64,000 nucleotides of DNA. Source: Begonia masoniana (taxonomy: Eukaryota; Streptophyta; Magnoliopsida; Cucurbitales; Begoniaceae). Each line of letters opens with the position of its first letter. Positions within the stretch are counted from its first letter, which is position 1. The stretch lies in assembly GCA_022432975.1 (NCBI GenBank), contig CM039509.1:45852209-45916208 (forward strand), written 5' to 3'. Below, piece by piece: positions 18,598-30,700 of this stretch. Position numbers and translations under genes: made by a program. The notes beneath the pieces were generated by a model. That model ran no database searches. It was not told where the DNA came from and was given only the letters and a program-made list of their open reading frames with translations.

Positions 18598-20499
18598 TCA
18601 ACTGCCTTTACAATACCGGATTATACTTCGCGGGCGATAATCCACAGCCTTTACAGATTTTGAATGAGTAAAAATATATGTCACAGTCTAAACTCTCTCA
18701 AGGAGTAAATCTCAAGTTTTGAATCTGAGAGAAGAGTAGATAGAGTTACAGAGTATGAATAAATTTCACAAGTTAGGGCTCAGAAAGTTGATTTGCAAAA
18801 GTTGTATCTTTGTGCTCTAACCTCGGCTTAAATACTCTGTCTTCAAATCGGCTTGACTTCAATGCTCCTTATCCAATAATAGAAACTTTGTTACCGTTGG
18901 TGAGCTTTCGTACAATTTTCAGGTAGCCGTTGCCATCTGTAGTTGTAAGTCGTCGTCGCCATTAATGTTCTGGAGTTAAGGTTGAAAACGACATCACTGT
19001 AGCTTCGCGGATATATTTAAATTTGGCAGAAGATCACCGGATGAAGCAGATTTAAACAATCGGAACATCATCGGTGAATACAAGCTGTAATGCTATCGGC
19101 ATGAGTATCTTCAAACGCCATCGGTAGAAGCAACATGATAAGTCAGCGGTATGTACAAGCTTTGAGTTATCGGCAAATGTAACTTGTAATGTTGTCGGCA
19201 TGAGTGTCTTAACCTTCCATCGGCAGATGTAACTTGTAATGCTGTCGGCATGAGTGTGTTAACCTTCCATCGGCAGATGTAACTTGAGCTTCATCGGCAG
19301 AAGCAACTTGAGCTTCATCGGCAGAAGGATTTTAAAAGGCCATCGGCAGAAGCAACTTGAGCTTCATCGGCAGAAGCAACTTGAGCTTCATCGGCAGAAG
19401 CAACTTGAGCTTCATCGGCAGAAGCAACTTGAGCTTCATCGGCAGAAGCAACTTGAGCTTCATCGGCAGAAGCAACTTGAGCTTCATCGGCAGAAGCAAC
19501 TTGAGCTTCATCGGCAGAAGCAACTTGAGCTTCATCGGCAGAAGCAACTTGAGCTTCATCGGCAGAAGCAACTTGAGCTTCATCGGCAGAAGCAACTTGA
19601 GCTTCATCGGCAGAAGCAACTTGAGCTTCATCGGCAGAAGCAACTTGAGCTTCATCGGCAGAAGCAACTTGAGCTTCATCGGCAGAAGCAACTTGAGCTT
19701 CATCGGCAGAAGCAACTTGAGCTTCATCGGCAGAAGCAACTTGAGCTTCATCGGCAGAAGCAACTTGAGCTTCATCGGCAGAAGCAACTTGAGCTTCATC
19801 GGCAGAAGCAACTTGAGCTTCATCGGCAGAAGCAACTTGAGCTTCATCGGCAGAAGCAACTTGAGCTTCATCGGCAGAAGCAACTTGAGCTTCATCGGCA
19901 GAAGCAACTTGAGCTTCATCGGCAGAAGCAACTTGAGCTTCATCGGCAGAAGCAACTTGAGCTTCATCGGCAGAAGCAACTTGAGCTTCATCGGCAGAAG
20001 CAACTTGAGCTTCATCGGCAGAAGCAACTTGAGCTTCATCGGCAGAAGCAACTTGAGCTTCATCGGCAGAAGCAACTTGAGCTTCATCGGCAGAAGCAAC
20101 TTGAGCTTCATCGGCAGAAGCAACTTGAGCTTCATCGGCAGAAGCAACTTGAGCTTCATCGGCAGAAGCAACTTGAGCTTCATCGGCAGAAGCAACTTGA
20201 GCTTCATCGGCAGAAGCAACTTGAGCTTCATCGGCAGAAGCAACTTGAGCTTCATCGGCAGAAGCAACTTGAGCTTCATCGGCAGAAGCACGTCTTGTAC
20301 TTTATCGGCAGATGCATGCCTTGTACACTCAACCAATATTATTAGACACTAAAACACCCTTTTCAAGGGTATTTCCAAAGGATTAAAAATCAAACACATA
20401 CTTCAATAATCTCATTTTATAAACATGATCAAATTACATATTTATCATTAAATACATCATCAAAAACAAATTTAGACTTAAACTCTATTTAAGTCAACA
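18598..20499 (-). mobile_element. Copia-type LTR, 5'-complete and 3'-truncated, carrying an expanded minisatellite
   Basis: On the minus strand the LTR starts TGTTGACTT at 20,499. It shows blockwise similarity to the solo LTR at 60,173-61,621: the first 170 bp (TTTAAGTCTAA, TTTTTGATGATGTATTT), a repeat zone of CATCGGCAGA-type motifs, the ATATATCCGCGAAGCTACAGTGA-like block, the 'GAGCCCTAA' and 'AATCTGTAAA' blocks, and the GGCAGTGGAT-like duplication near the 3' end. It breaks off near 18,598, where gypsy pol sequence begins. Its extra length relative to the solo LTR comes from the 39-unit repeat. Confidence 0.8.
19353..20288. repeat. 39 perfect copies of a 24-bp minisatellite
   Basis: The 24-bp unit contains CATCGGCAGAAG followed by CAACTTGAGCTT. 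Thirty-nine consecutive units show no base change that I can see. The period is a multiple of three and the unit has no stop codon in several frames, so long repetitive ORFs arise on both strands; these are a by-product. Flanking variant units at 19,050-19,350 (CATCGGCAGATG, CATCGGTAGAAG) show that the array grew from an irregular motif cluster already present in this LTR family. Confidence 0.97.
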
Positions 20500-22496
20500 G
20501 ATAATGTATTTAAGGAATAGGTTTTTGGATTTAATGCATTGTAGCCGCCACTGTTTTCCAATTCTTTTCGATTCTCAGCTCCTCAGCTCAGCAGAGTGCT
20601 CTAGGAGGCCCTCCCTTCGATTTCTCCAGCGATTCCTCCGACTTAGGTGAGTCCCCTCATTTTTCCTTATGACTTGACGGTTAGATAGCAGAGGGAGTAC
20701 AATGTATGTGTTTTGGGAGTGTTGTGAATGAGTGTAGTTTCGGACTTAGTGCAGAATCGGGGATGCACGAAGATCTGAGCTTCCAAAACTAATTTCCTTA
20801 GACTCCTGGATAGTTTAGAATGAAGTTCAACTAATACACTGTCTACGGTTTTAGGTTTGAGCAGGACCCAAAGTGGTTAGCAACCAAACAATTCCCAGGG
20901 ATCCAGGTAAGTAAAGTACGCATGTGCCTTTGGGCCTACGTCACAAAACAGTAGGGTTATATATTGTGTGAATGATTTTGTATGTTATGCATCATATTTT
21001 TGAAAGATTGCGAAAATGAATTTTCATGTAAGGATGGTACGGCATGAACTGAATGTGACAGACAAACTATTAAGGGAACTAATCCACCCCTTAACTTATG
21101 AAGGGATTTATAACATTGGGAGGATTGATCCCACTCCCAAGGGAACAGAGGGATAAGATCAGCTATTAAGGGAATTCATCCGCCCCTTAATTGAGTAGAT
21201 GATGTATAACATTGAGAAAATTGATCCACTTTTCAAGGGAACCGAGGGGTCAGATCAGCTTATGAATGAATGTGAATCCAACTGAGATGAGAAAATAGAA
21301 ATTGCATGTTTAGGAATTTATGTTTCAGCATATCATTTCATTACTGCTTTACTTACTTAGCATTAGGCTAATAGATGAGTTTTGTGATATAGGTGTTGAG
21401 GATACTGCAGGTGATTTTCCTGAATGCACAGATGATTAGCCATGGTTGGAGGAGTACATCCATGCTTCGGCCTGGTAAACTGATGAGGCGGATTAACTGA
21501 TGTCAGTAGTTGGAATGGTTTAGTTGACAGTGTTTCAATCTGCGTATGTTAGGTTTTCATGACAGTAATGGTTTTTAATATTTTGAATACGTTTTGAGAT
21601 TTTCTGATAATAGTATTCGGTGGAGTTTTAAATGTTGGTTCTTACTGGATTTGAGTAATGCAATAATTTGAATTGTTTCTAAATAGTTTCAGTAAAGTGA
21701 GTAAATTCCTTTATGTAGTTAGAGTTGTGTTGTATAGCAAGAAGTTGTTGGTATGTCGCTCTGCTTTCTATCGGTAGATGATGTCTATCGATAGATATTG
21801 AGTTATAGTTATGTTGTCTATCGGAAGATGTGAGTAGAAAATTTGTCGTTTGGTCATCGGTACATGAAGTTTATTCCACCGGATGATGTAGGTTTAATTC
21901 TATCGGAAGATGTAGATTTTGCACTATCGGTATGAGTGGGTATTATGCCTTGTCGTTTAGTGATCGGTGTATGCGGTATATTCTATCGGAAGAAGGGAAT
22001 GAGGGATTTTTGTCGTTTTTCCATCGGTAGATGCGAGTCGTAAAACTTGTCGTTTTGCGATCGGATTGATGTTAGATAATTGATTTATCCAGCTGACGTC
22101 ATCGGTAGATGCAGTCCACCGAGAGATGTCCTTTGTTTCCAACTCTTCTAGTTGGCGTCATCGGTAGAAACCTTCTATTTTCTGTTTCTGCTTCTTCCAT
22201 TGACTTTATTCATCGGCAGATGCGTTTGACTTCTGCGACTCCTCAAGTATTCCACGGTTTAAACTTTATTTCCTATTTGCCGATTGTTTCTTAACATTTC
22301 AAATAATGTTTCATAGTTTTGTTTAACTCTATTGTTGTTCAAATGATTTCCGCTGCAAGTTTTTTTAACATCTTGAAGTTTTAGAAAAATGTCATATTCA
22401 GACTTTCGAATGAAATTTTAAATCTAGTCCAAAGTCTCTTAGTTATGTTCGAGCTATGTGTAACGAATCGGGTTTAGATAATTCGGGGCGTTACAT
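20500..22496 (+). mobile_element. Gypsy-type LTR region (left end not resolved)
   Basis: Non-coding sequence that ends in GGGGCGTTACA at 22,496, directly before gypsy protease sequence. The GGGGCGTTACA end resembles the LTR end of the minus-strand gypsy element (GGGTGTTACA). Its middle contains duplicated 60-bp-scale blocks around 21,070-21,260 (AAGGGAA, ATCCACCCCTTAA, TATAACATTG). At 21,765-22,225 it carries many ATCGGTAGATG-like motifs. There is no primer binding site after the end, so some internal sequence was lost. The start next to the Copia-type LTR at 20,499 is not certain. Confidence 0.55.
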
Positions 22497-23808
22497 CAGG
22501 GCATCGTTGATGGTATGATTTCTTTATTTAATACTATGATGCATGTCTTATTTGATAATGGAGCAACACATTCGTTTATTTCCACATCTTCTGTTCATGC
22601 TTTTAAGTGTAGCAATAGAAAAACTTAATAATCTCATTATTTTGAGTATCCCTATGGACAAGAAACATGAGATGAATCTCATTGTTCATTATGCAGCTAT
22701 TATGATTAATGGACATGAGCTATCTGCCGACCTAATATTTATGTCTCTGGATCAATTTGATGTGATTCTGGGTATAAATTGGTTAAACCTTTATAAGGCA
22801 ATAATTGACTGTCGTCGGAGAAGAATAACCCTTACTTTGGGAGATGGAAAAGTTTTGGTACATTCATGTAATGTCCGTATATTCCCTGTTAATTCTGTTT
22901 TACGAACTTGTTTGGGGGGTCGGAAGAGATTGGAGCTATATGAGAATAATTTTGCTATTAGAGACAACCATGTTACAGCCAGACATGATTATGATTTATC
23001 AGTGGTTTGTGACTACCCTAATATTTTTCCTGAGGATTTACCTGAGTTACCACCAACCGTGATATTGAGTTCAGTATCGACTTAGTGCCCAACACAACTC
23101 CAATTCCAACTGTTCCGTACTGCATGGCTCCTGTTGAGTTGAGTGAGTTAAGAAACCAGTCAAATGACTTGATACAAAAGAGTTTTGTTCGAAATAGTAT
23201 TTCGCTGTAGGGATCACCAGCTTTATTCGCAAAGAAGCAGGATGGTTCGCTTCGATTATGCATAAATTATCAAAAATTAAATCACGTGACAGTCAAGAAT
23301 AAATATCTTCTATCAAGAATTGATGATCTATTTGACCAGCTAGGAGGATCAAAATACTTCTCAAAAATCGATTTGAGATCTGGCTATCACCAATTAAAAG
23401 TTCATGAACAAGATATTTCCAAAATAGCTTTTCGTACTTGCTATGGACAATATGAATTTCTCGTGCTTTCATTTGGATTGACTAATGCACCAACAACTTT
23501 TATGAATTTGATGAATCGAGTTCTTCGGTCTTATCTTGATCAGTTCGTGGTGGTGTTCATAGACGATATTTTAATATATCCTAAGTCTCGTGAAGAGCAT
23601 ATGGAACATCTAATAATTGTCCTGCAAATGTTGCATGAACACCAGCTATTTGCAAAGTAAGAGAAATGCGACTTTGGATGACAGAAGTGAAGTTCTTGGG
23701 TCATGTAGTTTCTCAGAATGGTATCTCAGCAGACCCTGTTAAGGTCGAAGTAGTGTTAGAGTGGAAACCACCCAAGAATGTTACTGAAGTACGGAGTTTC
23801 CATGGTGA
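22497..23808 (+). pseudogene. Ty3/gypsy protease-reverse transcriptase fragment
   Basis: Plus-strand polymerase fragment. It starts at a decayed protease site (VLFDNGATHSFIS; the usual DTG is DNG) and continues through FDVILGINWLN and FPEDLPELPP. After a frameshift near 23,055 it reads DIEFSIDLVPNTTPI. An in-frame TAG sits near 23,207 at a likely former Trp codon. RT then follows: [48 protein letters not shown] and [14 protein letters not shown], a stop near 23,658, then FLGHVVSQNGISADP. Similarity ends around 23,808. Several stops and shifts make it non-functional. Confidence 0.88.
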
Positions 23809-23985
23809 TCCTAAGAAATCCAAGAAACTCATTGGTACCCAGTATACTTCTAGAAGTTGGTACCAGATGGTTGATATTGATACTGATAACGTTGGTCCTA
23901 ACCAAAAAATCTTATGTTACCTCTAAAACCAAGCGTGCTAGGGGTTGTCTAAAAAAGTGCTGAGTTAGTTTGAGATTTTTGATGA
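23809..23985. other. Unassigned junction sequence between two gypsy fragments
   Basis: A short stretch between the plus-strand RT fragment and the minus-strand gag fragment. I cannot assign it to either element from sequence alone. Confidence 0.4.
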
Positions 23986-24870
23986 GTAGGGCAATTCTTC
24001 CTCAAATGTCCAAGCTGTCCACAAGAATGACAAACATATGGTCATGAACATCCACTAGAATAATGTGTGGCATTAGAGGATCCGCTAAAGTTATCTTAAT
24101 TATGACCTTCACTGTTTTTCCCTTTCTTTAATTCTTTCTTGATTATCTTGTCTTCCACAGGCTGATCATCCTCCATTTTCCCTTTATATACATCGAACTG
24201 TTCTTCCAAATCTGAGGAGCAGCAACTACCTCAAGAAGGAAATTAAACGCAAAGTCTGCCAATTGGTGTCTGATCTTGGACCTTTAATTCAATCGGAACT
24301 TCACCAGCATATCCACCTAGTCCATGTTACTAATATACTGAGAGAAATCCATAAACTTGACATAGTACTCTAGTATGGTAAGATTTTCCTGCTCCAAATT
24401 ATGATACATCGTGATCATCTTCTGGCAATGTTCGACATTGCAATAATTGTCTCTGAAAATGGTTTTGAATTGGATCCAGGTCATATCTTCCAAAGGATAG
24501 TCCAACTTCAGAGACTTCCACTAGATTTCAACCATTTTTTCGAATTGGTAGGTTGCAAATCCAACCCAATATTTTGTCGGAGCTCTCATAGTCGTCAACT
24601 TCTTGAGAATTACTTTTAATCAATTCTCTGCAACTCGAGGGTCAGCACCGCCTACAAACACGGGTAAGTTCATCCGCTCCCACTGCATAAAATAGTTCAT
24701 ACAGTGGTCCTCTACGTCCAGATTGCCGCGTCTTTGGGATATATTTCACAATGCGTCTCTCAGAGCTATGATTGGATCAGTAGGCTGCGATTCAGCCGAT
24801 TGTACAGTAGGTGCTCTGGTTCCTAAGGGCTCTTCTTGGAGGCAGTTAAAAAAAAAAAAATCTGAAAGAC
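23986..24870 (-). pseudogene. Gypsy gag fragment with zinc knuckle, minus strand
   Basis: Minus-strand gag remains. A stretch at 24,317-24,505 reads MTWIQFKTIFRDNYC followed by NLEQENLTILEYYVKF, a typical gag alpha-helical region. Downstream, 23,991-24,032 encodes a CCHC zinc knuckle (CHSCGQLGHLRKNC). Several stops and frameshifts interrupt it. It belongs to the element whose LTR and primer site lie at 24,977-26,595; protease and all later domains are gone. Confidence 0.75.
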
Positions 24871-24976
24871 TGATTTACGTTTTTATGTTAGAATACGTCC
24901 TTTTTGCACAATAACAATTCTTGTATATCATCACATCATCTATCTTACAAGTGTTACTTTTTAAGATGGGTAATTT

Positions 24977-24989
24977 GGCTCTTATACTA
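24977..24989 (-). other. Degenerate primer binding site, initiator tRNA-Met type
   Basis: On the minus strand TAGTATAAGAGCC matches the usual TGGTATCAGAGCC at 11 of 13 positions. It lies seven bases from the LTR end at 24,997 and links that LTR to the gag fragment on the same strand. Confidence 0.6.
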
Positions 24990-24996
24990 AAATTTT

Positions 24997-26595
24997 TGTC
25001 ACACCCCAAAGAGGACCCAAGACAGAATGAGGAACGACAACCCGAAATTGGGTCAAACCGTCCAACTCTTAATCTTATTCACTTGAAAAACGCAGCGAAA
25101 AATTTATATAAAGTTATGGTCCAAAACACATGGATTAAACATGTCCAACAAATAACACCAGATAATGTGATGATATAAATCCAAATAAAGTAACATATGA
25201 AAATAACTAGATTAAAGCTTATAATTTCTCAATAGTGTTTAACTTTAAAATTTAAGATAAGTCCTCAAAAGAAAATTTATTAAAATAGAGAATTCTTGTC
25301 AAGAGACTGTTCCCGAGCCGATAACTATAACTCCTCTTGATTAGATTATGAAAAAAATAGAGAAGTCGTTTGGGGTGAGTCGACTAAACTCATTATGGGT
25401 AGGGTTTATTTCCAGCGTTTATAAAATGTTATACGTAAATTTAATAATCTAGCTATACCATTTTAATAGAAGTTCAGTAAAAATTAAATCTCTCATGGAC
25501 TTCGAACACATTAAACCATTGACCATGATTTTAAAACGACACTCGGCGGTCGCAAGCCACATAATTACGCTAATTAGGTTTAGTGTTTTACGTCCAAGGA
25601 CACGGCTCATTCCGCTGTCCTATTGCTTCTAGTTAAAACACACAATTCACATGAAATGATAAAGTATGCAATTGGTAAAGATGTGAAAAAAAAAACAATG
25701 ATACAAAATTAAATAATTATTTTACGTTAAATAAATGAATTTTATTATTGAATTAAAAACATTGCTTAACCGAAAATAAAATAAACTCCTACCTCATGTG
25801 GACCTACAATAGGTCAAAACCCGATAAATTCAAGGGTCCAAATCAATGAGTCCATATATTAATTCAATAAATTGACATCTAACCAAGAGTAAAATCGTTT
25901 AATATTGGATTAAATTTGATACATTTAAATTCTAATTATTCTTCCAATTTAATCCAATATTGATTTGGTGAAGTAGCTTCAATTTGTGCCTGAAAATAGA
26001 CTCAAAATCGGTCCTTATTATGATGGGTCTTGGTACTTAACGGGTTGGGCTTAGCGATAATAATTACAAGCAGAATATGAAATTTTTTACAACTAACAAC
26101 CCAAGTCAGAAATCGAATATAAAAATTGACGATTTGTAGGTAATTTAGAGAGTTTGGAGTGTCATCTTATACCTTAGTTATGTAGCATCTAGGATCTTCT
26201 TGCCTTAGGAATTCGACTCACCAATTTTTGAGCGCCAGTGTCGAATCAGAAGTCTCCAAATCATTTTTCGTCCAAAATTACTTCAGAAGAATTGAAGAGC
26301 AATATACAAGTAATGTTTTAAAACCAAAATGATTAGAATCGGGGATCAAACCATTCGTCGGATTTTTTTCTCTTTCTCTTCTTCGCGAGCAGTGCCCTTA
26401 TTAAACAAAAAGTCGAGTGAAGAGTGGGGAGTTTCTGGAAAGAGAGAGGAGATAGGTGGAGATTTATGGAGAGAGAAAGAGATTGTACCTGTGCGAAATT
26501 AATGAGGGAAGATGAAACGTAGATGTTTAGACTTTACTCCTCCTTCCACAACTCCTCTTTCGGTGTGTTCCCTTAATTAAAGGGTGGGTCTCACA
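24997..26595 (-). repeat. Gypsy LTR belonging to the gag fragment
   Basis: On the minus strand it starts TGTGAGACCC (26,595) and ends GGGGTGTGACA (24,997), about 1.6 kb, with TG...CA termini and a following primer binding site. There is no long ORF. No matching 5-bp duplication is visible because the other end of the element is absent. Confidence 0.65.
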
Positions 26596-27014
26596 GTTTC
26601 CCTTGCACCTTACTCCCACCTCTGTAGAAATTCAGGAGCTGTTATCGGGTCTGCCAATTCCCTCAATGTTGTCTTCCTGCATGTTGAAACATTGAACCCT
26701 GAAGCTTCCTAATAGAAGAGATCACTGAGTACACGAAAGATTAACTGTTTCTCCTCTCTCGTCAAAGCCTCTTGATGAAAATAGGTGAAGAGTCTGATTA
26801 ATACGAATAAACAATGGTAGATGTAATTAAACTATAACATTTATTACATCCATAATTATTAATGTAATAAATTATAAACAAGTAGATTCGTTACATGGTA
26901 ATGATCAGATAGCAGGGCGGAAACCATAGGGAAGAGCTCTCTCCGGCCATCATTAGGAAGTCCAAAAGAAGAAACGAATGAAACAGAAGATGCTTCCGAT
27001 TGAACGGAAAGATC
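26596..27014 (-). pseudogene. Possible host exon remnant, interrupted by a Copia element (3' piece)
   Basis: Read on the minus strand, 26,890-27,014 is open and continues in frame with 32,198-32,333 if the Copia element and one target copy are removed. This piece encodes LSVQSEASSVSFVSSFGLPN followed by GRRELFPMVSALLSDHYH, then a GTAACG that could be a splice donor. The rest (26,596-26,890) has a possible acceptor near 26,795 but no frame I can prove. I do not recognise the protein. This could be a disrupted plant gene or chance openness. Confidence 0.35.
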
Positions 27015-27630
27015 TGTGGGGTCCCTCCTTAATGATGAGGGACCCACGCGAAGAAAAATGGAGAGTCTCCATTTGCTGCAAAAATGAAGGGCGCCTACCC
27101 TCCATTTAATGCGAAGAAGAAAATTTCGCATTTTCTTCTTCAGATGAGTTTGTCATTTTATGACAAACCTTCCCTATAAATAGGGAAGCTCTCAAACAAT
27201 CCCAATCCATCAGAAGCAAGAAGAAAAAAAGCTTCAGTGAAGAGGAAAAGAAGAAAAAGAGTGAAGATTTTTTGGAGGGAGAGAAAAATAGGTGTGGTGC
27301 TTTTGTGCACAGTAAGAATTCTAAGAGTGGTGATTTCTCTTAGTGAATATTTTCTAGGATATTCGATATCTAGAAAAATATTGTAAATCCTATTTTTCAT
27401 AGTGAGATCTTTCTGGACTCGGTCCTCATGGTTTTTTCCCGATTTGGGTTTCCACGTAAAATTCTTGGTGTTCAATTTTGCTATTATTTCTCTTACTTCT
27501 TGGCTGTTATAATTTTACGGCAGTGGAAAAATATTCATGGTATTTTTCGGATCGCATTTGCTATCGTTTCTCGTGCCGCTTATTGAAGTGGGGTTCCCGT
27601 CGGATTTCGTTATTATTATTTTTCCCAACA
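27015..27630 (+). repeat. Copia 5' LTR
   Basis: 616 bp, starting TGTGGGGTCCC. Contains a promoter-like CCCTATAAATAGGGAAG at 27,171-27,187 and ends TTTTCCCAACA. Confidence 0.9.
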
Positions 27631-27632
27631 AG

Positions 27633-27644
27633 TGGTATCAGAGC
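27633..27644 (+). other. Copia primer binding site
   Basis: TGGTATCAGAGC, complementary to the 3' end of initiator tRNA-Met, two bases after the 5' LTR. Confidence 0.9.
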
Positions 27645-27731
27645 CTGGGTAATTTCTTTAAATCTAGTATGCTCTGTGGTTACGGTTTTTAAACTGATTT
27701 TCCACCTCAGAAAATTTTTTTAGAAATTATT

Positions 27732-30700
27732 ATGATGGGAAAGATTGAAATCGAAAAATTCAATGGAAATAATTTCTCTCTATGAAAATTAAAAATGAAT
27801 GCACTATTGCGGAGAGATGGTTGTGCTATGACCATCAGCGACAGGCCGACAAACGTTGAAGACGAGAAATGGAACAAAGCTGACGAGGATGCAATGACCA
27901 TTTTGCATCTCACTCTAGCAGATGAAATTTTGTCAAGTATCTCAGAAATTGTAACGGCAAAACAGATCTGGGATACGCTGACAAAATTGTACGAGAAGAA
28001 GTCGTGGTATAATAAAATTTTCTTGAAAAGAAAATTATATACCCTTCGGATGTAAGAATCTACAACAGTGACAGACCACGTCAATACTCTGAATACATTA
28101 TTTTCTCAACTTACAGTAATGAAGCACAAAATCGACGAAAATGAAAGAGCTGAACTTTTACTTCAAAGTTTGCCAGATTCATACGATCACCTCATCGTAA
28201 ATCTACTCAATGGTAGTACAAAAACTACATTTATGTTCAATGATATTGCAGCCGCCGTTCTCGACGAAGAAAGTAGGCAGAAAAACAATGAGCAATCCTC
28301 TGTGGAGGCTTTATCAGTAACGAGAGGAAGATCAATGGAACGTGGGGCCTCTGGAGCCAGCACGTCAGAAAGATCTAAATAGAGAAGTAAAAAGGGCGTT
28401 AAGTGCTATCATTGTGGCAAGACAGGCCACATGAAAAAGGATTGCTAGAAATTGAAGAAAGAACAAGGCACAGGAGCTGCTAAAAAAGAAATGAAGAGTA
28501 CGACTGGAGCTGTCTCTAAGGGTGGTATGCGAAGATGCTGTCAACCTTACGATGAATGAATCATGTTGGGTGTGTGACTTTGGAGCATCTTACCATGTTA
28601 CTCAAAAAATGGAGTATTTTTCATCTTACACCGGCGGTGATTTTAGCATTGTTAAAATGGGGAACAGTCAGGTTTCCAAAATAATTGGAAAAGGTGACAT
28701 CTATATTCAGACCAACATAGGATGTGAGTTGGTGCTTAAAGATATCAGGCATGTTCCGGATATTAGACTGAATTTAATATCAGTCGGTGCTCTTGATGAA
28801 GCTGGTTTTAAGAGTAAATTTGCTGGCGAAAAATGGGAGCTCAGTAAAGGTTCGCTAATCATAGCGAAAGGAGTCAAAGAGTCTAGCTTGTATGTGACGC
28901 AAGTGACTGTGAAGGAAGCATTAGTAAATGCTGCACAAGATGACTCATCCATTGAGTTATGGCACAAACGGCTTGGTCACATAAGTGAAAAGATACTTCA
29001 ATTGCTTGGCAAAAGAGGTTGTTTGTCACATCTCAGAAATGAACTTTTGTCAAGTTGTGTTCATTGTTTGGCGGAAAAACAACACAGAGTTTCCTTTTAG
29101 AAGAATTCTGCATCAAGGAAACCAGAAGTGTTAGAAGTTGTCTACTCAGATGTCTGCGGTCCCATGTCCACGAAAATGTTAGGCAGTGCCCAATATATGG
29201 TGACATTCATTGATGATCACTCCAGAAAAGTGTGGGCTTATGCACTCAAGACCAAAGATGAGGTGTTTAACGTTTTCAAACAGTGTCATGCCTTCACAGA
29301 GCGTGAAACTAGAAAGAAGCTAAAATGCATTCACACTAACAATGGTGGTGAATATATAGGATCATTTGACGATTATTGCAAATTGCACGGGATCAGGCAC
29401 GAAAGATCTGTTCCAAAAACTCCTCAACAAAATGGCGTTGCGGAAAGAATGAACTGAACTATCGTGGAGAAGATAAGGTGCATGCTATCACATTCAAAGC
29501 TTCCCAAAACATTCTAGGGAGAAGCAATGAATATTGCAGTAAATATCATCAACTTGTCTCCATCAACACCTCTGAATGGAGAAGTGCCAAACAGACTATG
29601 GACAGAAAAGGACGTCTCTTATAAACATCTAAAAGTGTTTGGATGCAGAGCATTCATCCATATTCCTTGCATTCGGATATAGGCTTTGGGATCCAGTTGA
29701 CAAGAAACTTGTCAGGAGCCGAGATGTTGTCTTCTTTGAAGATCAGACCATTGAAGACAAGAAGATAGATGCCACTGATGAGCATCGAGTAAAAGTTGGT
29801 TTGGAAAAATCAACTTTTGACGGGGGAGATGCTGGAGAATCCGGTGATCAAGCAGCTGATGATGTTGACCAAAGAGAAATAGAGATTTCTCCTGAATCAG
29901 TTGCAGAACCAGAGTTAAGGAGGTCAACAAGAGATCGTCGACCATCGAGAAAATACTCTGCGAACGAGTATGTGATGATCACTGATGGCGATGAACCTGA
30001 GTGCTATAAAGAAGCTATGGAGCATCAACAAAAGAAGAATTGGTTGGATGCGATGCAAGATGAGATGAGATCATTGCATGAAAACCATACTTATGAGTTG
30101 GTTGAGCTTCAAATGGAAGAAAGGCACTCAAGAACAAATGAGTATACAGACTCAAAGACGAAAATTCACAATCAAAGTATAAGGCACGACTGGTCGTAAA
30201 AGGCTTTGGTCAGAAGAAGGGGGTTGACTTTGAGGAAATTTTTTCACCTGTTGTGAAAATGTCATCTATTCGAGTGGTACTTGGATTAGCCTCAAGTCTT
30301 AATTTGGAGATCGAGCAACTCGATATGAAGACTGCCTTCTTGCATGGTGAATTAGAAGAAGAGATTTACATGGAACAGCCAGAAGGGTTCGTTGTCAAGG
30401 GAAAGGAACATCTGGTGTGTAAATTGAAGAAGAGTCTGTATGGATTAAAGAAAGCCCCAAGACAATGGTACAAGAAGTTCGATTTCTTTATGGGAAATCA
30501 ATAGTACAAGAAAACTTCCTCAGACCATTGTGTGTTTGTGAAAAAGTTCACAGATGGTACATTTATAATCCTCCTACTTTATGTCGACGACATGCTGATC
30601 GTGGGCCCAGACAGAGAAAATATTTTTAAGTTAAAGAATGAACTTAACAAGTCTTTTGCCATGAAAGACTTAGGACTAGCGAAACAGATGCTTGGGATGA

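Noticed and set aside
19353..20288. CRISPR-like array
   Set aside because: The units are contiguous with no unique spacers, and the genome is a plant nuclear genome.
19284..20352. Three overlapping long ORFs (331-353 residues) of repeating QLELHRQK, SNLSFIGR or LKLLLPMK
   Set aside because: They arise because the 24-bp repeat unit has a length divisible by three and no stop in these frames. The array lies in an LTR and there is no domain or splice context.
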